DNA from: Microtetraspora glauca
GTDB lineage: Bacteria; Actinomycetota; Actinomycetes; Streptosporangiales; Streptosporangiaceae
DNA length: 64,000 nucleotides
Direction: 5' to 3'
NCBI GenBank assembly: GCA_001570385.1
Contig: BBYL01000008.1
Span: 248,001-312,000, forward strand
In this document: in pieces, positions 52,271 through 60,897 of the stretch
Layout: each line of letters opens with the position of its first letter
Numbering within the stretch: position 1 is the stretch's first letter
Notes under the pieces: model-generated
The model's input: only the letters and a program-made list of their open reading frames with translations
Databases searched by the model: none
Told to the model about the DNA's origin: nothing
Program-made: the position numbers and the translations under genes

Positions 52271-53086
52271 TCACCCGGACGCGGTCATCCTCGGCACGGC
52301 CGAAAGGAGGCGGCGGGTGTAGGGGTGGTCGGCCGTCTCCTCGGTCAGGCTCGCGGCCGAGTGCTCGTCGACCACCTCGCCCTTGTTCATGACGAGGATC
52401 CGGTCGCAGACGAGCCGGATGACGCTGATGTCATGGCTGATCAGCAGGTAGGCGAGGTCGCGCTCCCGCTTGAGGTCGAGCAGGAGCTGCAGGATCTGCG
52501 CCTGTACGGAGACGTCCAGGGCCGACACCGACTCGTCGAGCACGATCAGCGACGGGGACACGGCCAGCGCGCGGGCGATGGAGGCGCGTTGCCGCTGCCC
52601 GCCTGACAGGCCACCCGGCCTGCGCCCGGCCACCGCGGACGACAGGCCGACCTGGTCCAGCAGCGCCATCGCCTGCCGGTCGGCCTCGCGCCTGTCCACG
52701 CCGTGCCAGAGACGCAGCGGCTCGGCCACGATCTCCGTGATGGTCATCGCCGGGTTGAGCGAGGTGTACGGATCCTGGAAGACCATCTGGACCGTCTTCC
52801 AGATGATCCGGTCCATCCCGCGACGCGCGTACATCTCCTGGCCCGCGACGCGTACGGACCCGGAGTCGGGCCGGACGACGCCGCAGACGATGCCGGCCAG
52901 GGTCGACTTTCCCGAGCCGGACTCGCCGACGACGCCCACCCATTCGCCCTGGGCGATCCGCAGGCTGACGCCGTCGACCGCGACGGTCGGCGTGCCCCGG
53001 CGCAGCCCGTTCCCCGTGCGATAGGTCTTGGTGACCGACTCGACCTCGACGAGCACGTCAGACTCCGCCTTCCGCTCGACGCTCAT
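52271..53086 (-). CDS. ABC transporter ATPase, peptide/nickel type (DppF-like)
   Basis: 271 residues from ATG 53086. Walker A GESGSGKST, Q-loop VFQDPYTSLNP, signature LSGGQRQRASIARAL, Walker B LIVLDESVSALD and the switch histidine SHD. The C-terminal oligopeptide-transporter extension (HPYTRRLLSAVP) is short, as usual for the second ATPase. Its start overlaps the first ATPase gene by 29 bp. Confidence 0.94.
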   Translation of the reverse strand: MSVERKAESDVLVEVESVTKTYRTGNGLRRGTPTVAVDGVSLRIAQGEWVGVVGESGSGKSTLAGIVCGVVRPDSGSVRVAGQEMYARRGMDRIIWKTVQMVFQDPYTSLNPAMTITEIVAEPLRLWHGVDRREADRQAMALLDQVGLSSAVAGRRPGGLSGGQRQRASIARALAVSPSLIVLDESVSALDVSVQAQILQLLLDLKRERDLAYLLISHDISVIRLVCDRILVMNKGEVVDEHSAASLTEETADHPYTRRLLSAVPRMTASG

Positions 53087-54077
53087 GGTGGTGATCCTGT
53101 TCCGGACGGCCGACGTGGACGCACCGTACGAGATGGCCGGGCGCGTAGGCGTCCAGGGTGGGGTGCGTCTCGTCGCACTCCGCCGTGCGAAGCTCGCACC
53201 GGGCCGCGAACCTGCATCCCGTGCGCACCTCGCCCGCCTGCGGGACCCGCCCGGGAAGGGAGTACAGGCCGCCGGCCGCGATGGCGTGTTCCGGGGTGCA
53301 CCGCTGGAGCGCGCGGACATAGGGGTGCAGCGGGCGTCGCAGCACGTTCTCCGTCTCGCCCTGCTCCACCAGCTCTCCGGCGTACATCACGAGCAGCCGG
53401 TCGCACCGTTCGCCCACGAGGGCGAGATCGTGGGACACGAGGAGCACGGCGAGCCCCATGTCGGCGCGGAGCCGGTCGAGGAGGTCCATCACCCCTCGTT
53501 GCACGGTCACGTCCAGCGCCGTGGTCGGCTCGTCCGCGACGAGGACGGACGGGCGGTGCGCGATCGATATGGCGATCATGACGCGTTGCCGCATGCCGCC
53601 GGAGAACTCGAACGGATACTGGCGGGCGCGCTCCGCGGGACGGGTGATCTCGACGCGTTCGAGGACCTCCACCGCCTCCCTGCGCGCGTCGCGGCGGGAG
53701 GTCCCCGGCCGCCGGAGCCTGATCGCCTCGGCCACCTGGTCTCCCACCCGCATCGAGGGGTTCAGGCTGGTCATGGGATTCTGGAAGACCATCGCCACGC
53801 CGTCGTGCCGGGTACGCGCGGTGGCGTCCGTACCGGCCGCCCGGCCGTCGATCTCGACGGCGCCGCGCGCCAGCCGTACGCCGCGGGGCAGCAGGCCCGC
53901 CACCGCCGACGCGGTCAGGCTCTTCCCGGAGCCGGACTCGCCGACCATCCCCACCATCTCGCCCCGCCGGACGGCGAAGGAGACGTCGGTGACCAGCGGC
54001 GTGCTCTCGTGCGGGCGATCAAGCTCCACGGTCACGTTGTCGACCGTGAGCACGGTCTGCCCCGGCTCGCTAGCCAC
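53058..54077 (-). CDS. ABC transporter ATPase, peptide/nickel type (DppD-like)
   Basis: 339 residues from GTG 54077 with GGGGGAG six bases upstream, overlapping the permease stop. Walker A GESGSGKSLT, signature FSGGMRQRVMIAISIA, Walker B VLVADEPTTALD. The C-terminal domain holds a cysteine set (GCRFAARCELRTAEC...VRC) that in DppD/OppD proteins binds an Fe-S cluster. Confidence 0.94.
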   Translation of the reverse strand: MASEPGQTVLTVDNVTVELDRPHESTPLVTDVSFAVRRGEMVGMVGESGSGKSLTASAVAGLLPRGVRLARGAVEIDGRAAGTDATARTRHDGVAMVFQNPMTSLNPSMRVGDQVAEAIRLRRPGTSRRDARREAVEVLERVEITRPAERARQYPFEFSGGMRQRVMIAISIAHRPSVLVADEPTTALDVTVQRGVMDLLDRLRADMGLAVLLVSHDLALVGERCDRLLVMYAGELVEQGETENVLRRPLHPYVRALQRCTPEHAIAAGGLYSLPGRVPQAGEVRTGCRFAARCELRTAECDETHPTLDAYAPGHLVRCVHVGRPEQDHHHERRAEGGV

Positions 54078-54945
54078 GGCGCTCCCCCTCGCTCTCGATG
54101 TCACCGATCACGTTCAGGCTGAGGATCAACAGGGACAGCACCGCCGCGGGGATCAGCACGACCCTGGCGTCGGAGGCCAGCATGGCCGCCGCTCCGGAGA
54201 GCATGGTGCCGAGGCTCGCGTCCGGTGACTCGACACCGACTCCGAGGAAGCTGATGCCGGCCTCGATCAGCAGGGAGAGCCCGAGCAGGTAGCTGACCTG
54301 GACGCGGACCTGGGCGCGGATCCCGGGAAGCAGGTACCTCCACAGGATCCGCACATGCGAGCACCCCGACATCCGGCCGGCCAGCAGGTACGGCATGGTC
54401 GCCACCCTGATGGTCTCGGCCCGCATGACGCGGTAGATCCGGGGGGCGAAGATCACCCCGAGTGTCACCATCTGCCCCGTGATGCCGGTACGGAGCGCGG
54501 TGTGGACGGTGAGCAGGAGCACGAGCGCGGGGACGGTGAGGACCACGTCCGCGATCCGGGCGCTGACCGTGTCGAACCAGCCGCGGCGGTATCCGGCGAG
54601 CATCCCCGTGGGAAGCCCGATCAGCGTGGCGACGACGATCGCCGTCAGCCCCGCGAACAGCGAGGTGCGGATCGCCCAGAGCAGCCGGGCGAGCAGATCG
54701 CGTCCGAGCTGGTCGGTCCCGAGCAGGTGGTCGGCGGAGTACCTGGCCAGGGTGTCGCCCAGGTCCTGCTCGTTGGGTTCCGCGAGCGGGAGGAACGGCA
54801 CGAGCAGCGCGATGAGCAGGCAGATCAGCACGAACCCGAGGGCGAGCGTCCCCGGCCATCCGAGGCGGACGCGCCGGCCGGCGCCCGCCGTCGGTTCCGC
54901 GGGCCCGGCCGCCCGGACCGGCTCGGTTTCCAGCACCTCGGTCAT
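54070..54945 (-). CDS. ABC transporter permease (DppC-like)
   Basis: 291 residues from ATG 54945, ATGA overlap with the first permease. About six membrane helices; GTDQLGRDLLARLLWAIRTSL is the conserved N-terminal DppC segment and FLGVGVESPDASLGTML the C-terminal one; EAA-like loop in the second half. Confidence 0.93.
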   Translation of the reverse strand: MTEVLETEPVRAAGPAEPTAGAGRRVRLGWPGTLALGFVLICLLIALLVPFLPLAEPNEQDLGDTLARYSADHLLGTDQLGRDLLARLLWAIRTSLFAGLTAIVVATLIGLPTGMLAGYRRGWFDTVSARIADVVLTVPALVLLLTVHTALRTGITGQMVTLGVIFAPRIYRVMRAETIRVATMPYLLAGRMSGCSHVRILWRYLLPGIRAQVRVQVSYLLGLSLLIEAGISFLGVGVESPDASLGTMLSGAAAMLASDARVVLIPAAVLSLLILSLNVIGDIESEGERRG

Positions 54946-55901
54946 GACAGCCCCCTCGACGCGGGATTGAGCCAGAGCGCGATGAGATCGGTCACCAGGT
55001 TGACCGCCAGGATGACCAGGGCGAACAAGGTGACCAACGCCTGCACCACGGGGAAGTCCTGCCCCTGGACGGCCTCCAGGGTCAGGGTGCCGATGCCGGG
55101 GATCGAGAACACCGACTCCACCAGCAACGCGCCGGTGATGAGCACCCCGATCTCCAGGCCGATGACCGTGACCCAGGGCGCGGAGGCGTTGCGTGCCACG
55201 TGCCGGAAGAAGACGCCGCTCGGCGACACGCCTTTCATCCGCGCGGTCCTGACGTAGTCGGCCTCGTACTCCTTGATCAGGGACGCCCGGAAGGTGCGCG
55301 TCTGGACGCACATCAGGCCGAGAGCGAGCGACGCGGACGGCAGCACCAGGAACCGGAAAGTGGTCAGCAGGCCCGCCTCGGCCGGAGTCCGGTAGCCGCC
55401 GGACGGGAACCAGCCGAACCACAGCGAGAACACCAGGATGAGCACGTAGCCGACCAGGAAGTTGGGAACGGCGATGCCCAGCACGGCGACCGCTCCCAGG
55501 CCGCGGTCCACGAGCCCCCCGGGGCGCGCGCCGACCGCGCTTCCCATGAGCACGGAGGCCAGGACCGCCACCGCCAGCGCCAGGAAGGACAGCAGCAGCG
55601 TCGCCGGCAGGTATTGGCCGACCAGGCCGAGCACGTCGCCCCGGTGGTGGAGCGACTCCCCGAAGTCGCCGCGCACCGCGTGGGCCAGCCAGTCCAGGTA
55701 CTGCGCGACGACGGATCGGTCCAGTCCCAGGCTCTGGCGGACCTGCGCCACCTGTTCCGGCGTGGCGGACTCTCCGGCCACGACGGCCGCGGGATCCCCG
55801 ATGGAGAACAGCATGACGTACGTGCAGCAGGTGACCACGATCAGCGTCGGTACGGCGACGACGGCGCGCAGCGCGGCCTGCCTCAGGATCAGAGTGAGCA
55901 T
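54942..55901 (-). CDS. ABC transporter permease (DppB-like)
   Basis: 319 residues. An N-terminal helix, DppB-type cytoplasmic segment (QVRQSLGLDRSVVAQYLDWL), five further helices and the EYVRTARMKGVS-like loop (YEADYVRTARMKGVSPSG). Encoded 81 bp after the binding protein. Confidence 0.93.
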   Translation of the reverse strand: MLTLILRQAALRAVVAVPTLIVVTCCTYVMLFSIGDPAAVVAGESATPEQVAQVRQSLGLDRSVVAQYLDWLAHAVRGDFGESLHHRGDVLGLVGQYLPATLLLSFLALAVAVLASVLMGSAVGARPGGLVDRGLGAVAVLGIAVPNFLVGYVLILVFSLWFGWFPSGGYRTPAEAGLLTTFRFLVLPSASLALGLMCVQTRTFRASLIKEYEADYVRTARMKGVSPSGVFFRHVARNASAPWVTVIGLEIGVLITGALLVESVFSIPGIGTLTLEAVQGQDFPVVQALVTLFALVILAVNLVTDLIALWLNPASRGLS

Positions 55902-55982
55902 CGACCAAGCCTTCGGGGGATTGGCCGGGACCGTTCGGGGACCCGATCGGCCCCGGCCGCTTCGCGGACCGGTTGCGCCGCG

Positions 55983-57509
55983 TCAGCCCTTGACGCCGCG
56001 GAACGAGGGGAAGGCCGGCGCCCAGGGGTTGCGCCATCCCGAGACCGTCGACGACGTGGCGTAGCTCGTCTTCGTGGTCAGGATGGGCATGAACATGAAG
56101 TCCTTCATGACCGCGGTCGAGAGCTTCCGGTACACCTCGGTGCGTTTGTCCTGGTCGGTCTCCCGTACGGCCTCGGCGGCCAGCCGTACGACCTCGGCGT
56201 CGCGGAAGCCGCCCGGGTTGTACAGGCCCGTCGGCAGGACGTACCGCGCGACCGTGGTGGCGGGGTCGAAGGTGTTGCCGCTGGCGCCGACGGCCACCGC
56301 GACGCTCTTCTCCGCGGTGAACTTGCCGACCACCTGGGGCGGAGCCACCGGGCTGACCGACGCCTGGAGGCCGATCGTGTTCATCTGCTGCTGCAGGACC
56401 GAGGCGAGCTGCTCCATGACCTGGTTGCCCGCGACGGTGACGATCTCCACCTTGGCACCCGTCGCGCCCGCGTCCTGGATCAGCTTCTTGGCCTTCTCCA
56501 GGTCGAACGGCACCGCCGTGAGCCCGAAGGCGGGGTCGTACTGGGCGCTGCCGGCCGCGAAGAACTGCCCGGTCGGCTCGCACTGGCCCTGGAAGAGCCC
56601 CTTGCAGATCGCCTCGCGGTCCACGGCCAGGTTGACGGCCTCCCGGACGCGCACGTCGTCGAACGGCTTCATCTCGGTGTTGAAGGAGAAGGAGAAGTTC
56701 TCCGTGCCGAGGTTGCGCTCGATCTTGTAGCCCGCGGCCTCCGCGGCCGTGACCATCTGCTCGGGGACGACGGTGACGTCCAGGTCGCCCGTACGGATGG
56801 CGTTGAGCTTCGCGTCGTCGGTGAGGTAGTTGATCTCCAGCGTGTCACCGGCCGCCGCCCGCGGGTCCCAGTAGTCCGGGTTCTTCGCGTAGACGATGCG
56901 GTTGGGCTGGACGGTCTTGACGGTGTACGGCCCGATGCCCACCGACTGCCTCGTCAGGTCCGTGCCGCCGTCGATGGCCTTGTCGGAGATCATCATTCCG
57001 GAGGGGCCCGCGAGCGTGCGCGGGAGGTCCCCCACGCCGGCCGGGTTACGGAACCGCACCTTCGCCGGACCGGCCTCCTCGACGGTCACCCCCGCGAGTT
57101 CGGGGGCGTTGGTGCTCTGCTTGAGGGTCTGCGACCGCTTCACGTTGGCGAGGACCGTCGTGGCGGTGAAGGGGGTGCCGTCGGGGAACGTCAGCCCCTC
57201 GCGCAGCGTGACGTCGAGGAAGGGCCCGTCTCCGTCCTCGCCGGCCTTCCATTCGGTGGCGAGCATCGGCTGGACGCTCTGGTCGGGGGCGAGGTACGTC
57301 AGCGAGTCGTACAGCGGCTGGGTGTAGACCACCATCTGCCGCACGGGGATGAGGTCGGGGTCCAGGGTCGTGTCGGCCAGGACGGCACCGAACGTGAACG
57401 CTCCGCCGGGCGCTTCCTTCGTGGCGCCCGCGCCATCGTCAGAACCGCCGCAGGCCGAAATCAGTCCCAGTCCCAGCACGGCCGTGGCCGCCGCGAGTCG
57501 TCTTTTCAT
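55983..57509 (-). CDS. ABC transporter solute-binding lipoprotein
   Basis: 508 residues from ATG 57509. Lipobox LISAC (Cys 20) then a Gly/Ser linker. Family 5 binding protein features: LATEWKAGEDG, VTLREGLTFPDGTPFTA, FSFNTEMKPFDDVRVREAVNLAVDRE. Anchored outside the membrane, it delivers substrate to the DppBCDF-type importer. Peptides are typical ligands, but the surrounding CoA-dependent catabolic genes suggest an organic acid-like compound instead. Confidence 0.93.
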   Translation of the reverse strand: MKRRLAAATAVLGLGLISACGGSDDGAGATKEAPGGAFTFGAVLADTTLDPDLIPVRQMVVYTQPLYDSLTYLAPDQSVQPMLATEWKAGEDGDGPFLDVTLREGLTFPDGTPFTATTVLANVKRSQTLKQSTNAPELAGVTVEEAGPAKVRFRNPAGVGDLPRTLAGPSGMMISDKAIDGGTDLTRQSVGIGPYTVKTVQPNRIVYAKNPDYWDPRAAAGDTLEINYLTDDAKLNAIRTGDLDVTVVPEQMVTAAEAAGYKIERNLGTENFSFSFNTEMKPFDDVRVREAVNLAVDREAICKGLFQGQCEPTGQFFAAGSAQYDPAFGLTAVPFDLEKAKKLIQDAGATGAKVEIVTVAGNQVMEQLASVLQQQMNTIGLQASVSPVAPPQVVGKFTAEKSVAVAVGASGNTFDPATTVARYVLPTGLYNPGGFRDAEVVRLAAEAVRETDQDKRTEVYRKLSTAVMKDFMFMPILTTKTSYATSSTVSGWRNPWAPAFPSFRGVKG

Positions 57510-57581
57510 AGTGGGGGGCCTCGAATCCTTCCCGGGGCGCGCACGCATTCCGGAAGAAGTGTGATGTGGAACACTCGATTC

Positions 57582-57610
57582 CTGAAACTGACTTTATCCT
57601 CAGAATCTGA
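57582..57610 (-). promoter_or_regulatory. Candidate operator upstream of binding-protein gene
   Basis: Contains the palindrome TCAGAATCTGA (57600-57610) and shares GATTCTGA with the sulfatase promoter region. Lies between the binding protein and the SDR gene stop. Confidence 0.45.
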
Positions 57611-57646
57611 GCTACGGCAAGGGTCCGAGGATGGCCGGACCTCGCG

Positions 57647-58423
57647 CTACTTGGGAGGGAGGCGCACGCCCGCGTCGACGCGGACCACCTCGCCGTTGAT
57701 GTAGCCGTTCTGGAGGAGTTCGAGCGCCAGGGAGGCGAACTCCTCGGCCCGCCCGAGACGGCGCGGGAACACCACGTCCTTGGCGAGGTGCGCCTTGAAC
57801 TCCTCGGCGTCCGGCCCGCTGCCGTAGATCGGTGTCTCGATGAGTCCGGGCGCGATCGTGTTCACCCGTACGCCGATGACCGCGAGGTCGCGGGCCAGCG
57901 GCAGCGTCAGCCCGACCACGCCACCCTTGGAGGCGCTGTAGGCGGCCTGGCCGACCTGGCCCTCGAACGCCGCGACGGACGTCGTGTTGACCATCGCGCC
58001 GCGCGCGCCGTCCTCGTCCGGCTCGTTGTGCGACATCGCCGTTCCCGCCAGGCGCACCACGTTGAAGGTGCCGATCAGGTTGACCTCGACCACCTTCCGG
58101 AACGCCTCCAGGTCGTGCGCCGACGCGTACGTGCCGTCCCTGCCGACGGTCCTGGACAGGCTCGGGATGCCGGCGCAGTTCACCACCGCCCGCAGTGGAG
58201 CGGCCGCGACGCTCTGCTCGATCGCGCCGATGACGGCCTCGGGATCACGCACGTCGGCCCGGACGAACCGGCCTCCGACGTCCGCCGCGACCCGCTTCCC
58301 GTTGACCTCGTCGAGGTCGATCACGGTCACGCTGACGTCGCGGGCGGCCAGCGCGCGCACCGTCGCCTCGCCCAGCCCGGAGCCGCCGCCCGTCACGATC
58401 GCGGAGCTGCCTGCCACCTTCAT
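57647..58423 (-). CDS. Short-chain dehydrogenase (3-hydroxyacyl-CoA type)
   Basis: 258 residues. NAD site TGGGSGLGEAT, NCAG, serine in NTTSVAAF, catalytic YSASK. The segment VNTIAPGLIETPIYG and overall pattern match 3-hydroxy-2-methylbutyryl-CoA dehydrogenase-like SDRs. It would oxidise a 3-hydroxyacyl-CoA before thiolysis by the upstream thiolase. Confidence 0.92.
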   Translation of the reverse strand: MKVAGSSAIVTGGGSGLGEATVRALAARDVSVTVIDLDEVNGKRVAADVGGRFVRADVRDPEAVIGAIEQSVAAAPLRAVVNCAGIPSLSRTVGRDGTYASAHDLEAFRKVVEVNLIGTFNVVRLAGTAMSHNEPDEDGARGAMVNTTSVAAFEGQVGQAAYSASKGGVVGLTLPLARDLAVIGVRVNTIAPGLIETPIYGSGPDAEEFKAHLAKDVVFPRRLGRAEEFASLALELLQNGYINGEVVRVDAGVRLPPK

Positions 58424-58487
58424 GCGTCCTCCAATGTCTCCGGCCGCGCGTGTGCCCCGGCCGTACGTGGTCGTCGTGCGGGGGTGT

Positions 58488-59696
58488 TCAGGCCAGGCGC
58501 TCGATGATCGTCGCGTTGGCCATGCCGCCGCCCTCGCACATGGTCTGCAGGCCGTACCTGCCGCCGGTGCGCTCCAGCTCGTGCAGCAGCGTCACCATGA
58601 GCTTGGCGCCGGAGGCCCCGAGCGGGTGCCCCAGGGAGATGCCGCCGCCGTTGACGTTGACCTTGCCGGGATCGGCTCCCAGCTCGCGTTGCCAGGCGAG
58701 GACGACCGGCGCGAACGCCTCGTTCACCTCGAACAGATCGATCCGGTCCGCCGTCAGCCCCGCCTTCGCGAGCACGTCGCGGGTGGCCGGGATCGGCGCG
58801 GTGAGCATCTCGACGGGGTCGTCTCCCACCACGGACATCCACCGGATCGCCGCCCGGGGGCGCAGGCCCAGGCGTTCCGCCACGTCGTCCCGCATGATGA
58901 GAACGGCTGCCGCGCCGTCCACGATCTGGGAGGCGTTGCCCGCGGTCACCCGTCCCTCGGGGACGAACGCCGGCTTGAGCCGCGCCAGCGCCTCCGCCGA
59001 GGTGGCGCGTACGCACTCGTCCTCGGTGAGCAGGCCGCCCGGCTCCGTGATCTGACCGGTCTCGGGGTCGCGTACCTTCCGCGCCACCGGGACGATCTCG
59101 CGCCGGAACCGCCCCTCGGCCGTGGCCGCGGCAGCCCGGAGCTGGCTCCGCAGGCCGTACGCGTCGAGGTCCTCGCGGGTCAGTCCCCAGCGGTCGACGA
59201 TGAGCTCGGCGGAGATCCCCTGGGGGACCAGTCCGGGCAGGCCGTACGACACGCGGTCGGCGTACCGGCGCTGGACCTCGTCGCCGTAGACGGCCCTGAT
59301 GTCGCCCTCGGGCGCGTTGGAGAACATCGGGACGGTGCTCATGCACTCGACGCCCGCCGCGACGACCACGTCCATGTAGCCGGACATGACGGCCTGCGCG
59401 GCGAAGTGGATCGCCTGCTGCGAGGAGCCGCACTGCCGGTCCACGGTGGTCCCCGGGACCTTCGCCGGCCATCCTGCGGCGAGTACGGCGTTCCGCGCGA
59501 TGTTGGTGCTCTGCGGCCCTACCTGGGTCACGCATCCCATGACGACGTCGTCGACGAGATCCGGGGAGATCCCGGCGCGGGCGACCACCGCCTTGAGCGT
59601 CTCGGCCGCCAGCTCCGCGGGATGCCACCCGGAGAGCGAGCCGCCTCTCTTCCCTGCGGCGGTGCGTACGGCTTCCACGATGACGGGAGCGGGCAC
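58488..59696 (-). CDS. Acetyl-CoA acyltransferase (thiolase)
   Basis: 402 residues from GTG 59696 with AAAGGA six bases upstream. Nucleophile Cys in DRQCGSSQQAIHFA, His in GGGISLGHPLGASG and second Cys in MCEGGGMANATI. Degradative-type thiolase, cleaving a 3-ketoacyl-CoA. Confidence 0.94.
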   Translation of the reverse strand: MPAPVIVEAVRTAAGKRGGSLSGWHPAELAAETLKAVVARAGISPDLVDDVVMGCVTQVGPQSTNIARNAVLAAGWPAKVPGTTVDRQCGSSQQAIHFAAQAVMSGYMDVVVAAGVECMSTVPMFSNAPEGDIRAVYGDEVQRRYADRVSYGLPGLVPQGISAELIVDRWGLTREDLDAYGLRSQLRAAAATAEGRFRREIVPVARKVRDPETGQITEPGGLLTEDECVRATSAEALARLKPAFVPEGRVTAGNASQIVDGAAAVLIMRDDVAERLGLRPRAAIRWMSVVGDDPVEMLTAPIPATRDVLAKAGLTADRIDLFEVNEAFAPVVLAWQRELGADPGKVNVNGGGISLGHPLGASGAKLMVTLLHELERTGGRYGLQTMCEGGGMANATIIERLA

Positions 59697-59757
59697 GGTG
59701 CATCCTTTCTGCACGGTTTTGGGTGGTTCTGCGGGGTCGATCGAGGTCGGAGGGAGC

Positions 59758-60897
59758 TCAGCCGGCGAGCAGCGAGAGGCACCCGCTCGCCACGGCGGTG
59801 TCCCTGAGCCGGACCGGCTGCCCGTCGAGTACGGCGGTGGGCCTCTCCCGCCGATAGAAAAGGTGGGCGTCGTGCTCCCACGTGAAGCCGATCCCGCCGT
59901 GCACCTGGATCAGCGCCTCGGCGGCGGCCCCGAACACCTGGGACGCCTCGGCCTTGGCCAGGAGCACGAGCAGGTGGGCCCGCTCGTCCTCCGCGTCGAT
60001 CGCCCGCGCGGCGGCGAGGACGAGCGCGCGCGCCGCGACGACGTCGACCGCCATCCCCGCGCAGCGGTGCTGGATCGCCTGGTTGACGCCGATCAACCGG
60101 CCGAACTGGCTGCGGATCTTCGCGTACCCGACCGCGTGGTCGAGGCAGCCCTGCGCCCCGCCCACCTGCTCGGCCGCGAGCAGGAGCCGGGCCACGTCGC
60201 CGATCCTCGCGAGGGTCGCGACGTCTCCCGGCCGCGACAGGGGCAGCGCCGGGACCGCGTCGAGGTGGAGATCGCCGAGCGTCGCGGTGAGATCGACGGA
60301 TCCGGCCGCCCGGCGCGTGATGGATCCCCGCTCGCCGCCGAGCGGCACCAGGACGGCGGCGGGACCGTGCGGCGCGCGGGCGACGGCGAGCAGCACGTCG
60401 GCGGCCGGGCCGTGCGTGACGTGCCGGACCTCACCGGACACGCGCCCTTCCGCGTCCATGCGCAGCCCGGGGACGTGCGACGCGAACGCCTGGGGCACGC
60501 CCGCGACCGCGGTGCCGGTCATGACCCCGCCCGCATGGCCGACCGGATCGCCGATCAGGTCGCCGCCGGAGGTGGCGGCGCCGCCCGCGCGAAGCGCCCA
60601 GGCCAGCAGCACCGAGGCGCGGAACGGCCCGGGATAGAGGGACGCGCCCGCCTCCTCGGCCGCGGCGGTCAGGTGTTCGAGGCCCAGGCCGAGACCGTCG
60701 GCCTCCTCCGGCGCCGCCATGGCGAGCAGGCCGACCTCGTCGGCGAGCACGCGCCAGCGCTCCCGGTCGAACCCCGCGCCGGCGACGGCCGGATCGCCGT
60801 CACGGATCAGCCGGGTCTCGTCCAGGCCCGGCCGGTCGGCGAAGTACGCCCGGAGCGCGGCCCTGACCTCGTCGGGACTCAGCAGGTCGTCGGTCAT
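59758..60897 (-). CDS. Acyl-CoA dehydrogenase
   Basis: 379 residues from ATG 60897 (ATGA with the ligase gene). ACAD fold with a degenerate middle domain and a typical C-terminal domain (YAKIRSQFGRLIGVNQAIQHRCAGMAVDV, QVHGGIGFTWEHDAHLFYRR). Such divergent ACADs often work as half of a heteromeric enzyme, as in steroid side-chain degradation (FadE pairs); a partner may lie beyond the window. Confidence 0.92.
   Translation of the reverse strand: MTDDLLSPDEVRAALRAYFADRPGLDETRLIRDGDPAVAGAGFDRERWRVLADEVGLLAMAAPEEADGLGLGLEHLTAAAEEAGASLYPGPFRASVLLAWALRAGGAATSGGDLIGDPVGHAGGVMTGTAVAGVPQAFASHVPGLRMDAEGRVSGEVRHVTHGPAADVLLAVARAPHGPAAVLVPLGGERGSITRRAAGSVDLTATLGDLHLDAVPALPLSRPGDVATLARIGDVARLLLAAEQVGGAQGCLDHAVGYAKIRSQFGRLIGVNQAIQHRCAGMAVDVVAARALVLAAARAIDAEDERAHLLVLLAKAEASQVFGAAAEALIQVHGGIGFTWEHDAHLFYRRERPTAVLDGQPVRLRDTAVASGCLSLLAG

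Noticed and set aside
55200..57704. 834-codon open frame on the plus strand across the ABC importer genes
   Set aside because: It lies antisense to the binding protein and permease, has Arg/Gly/His-rich low-complexity content and no start signal.
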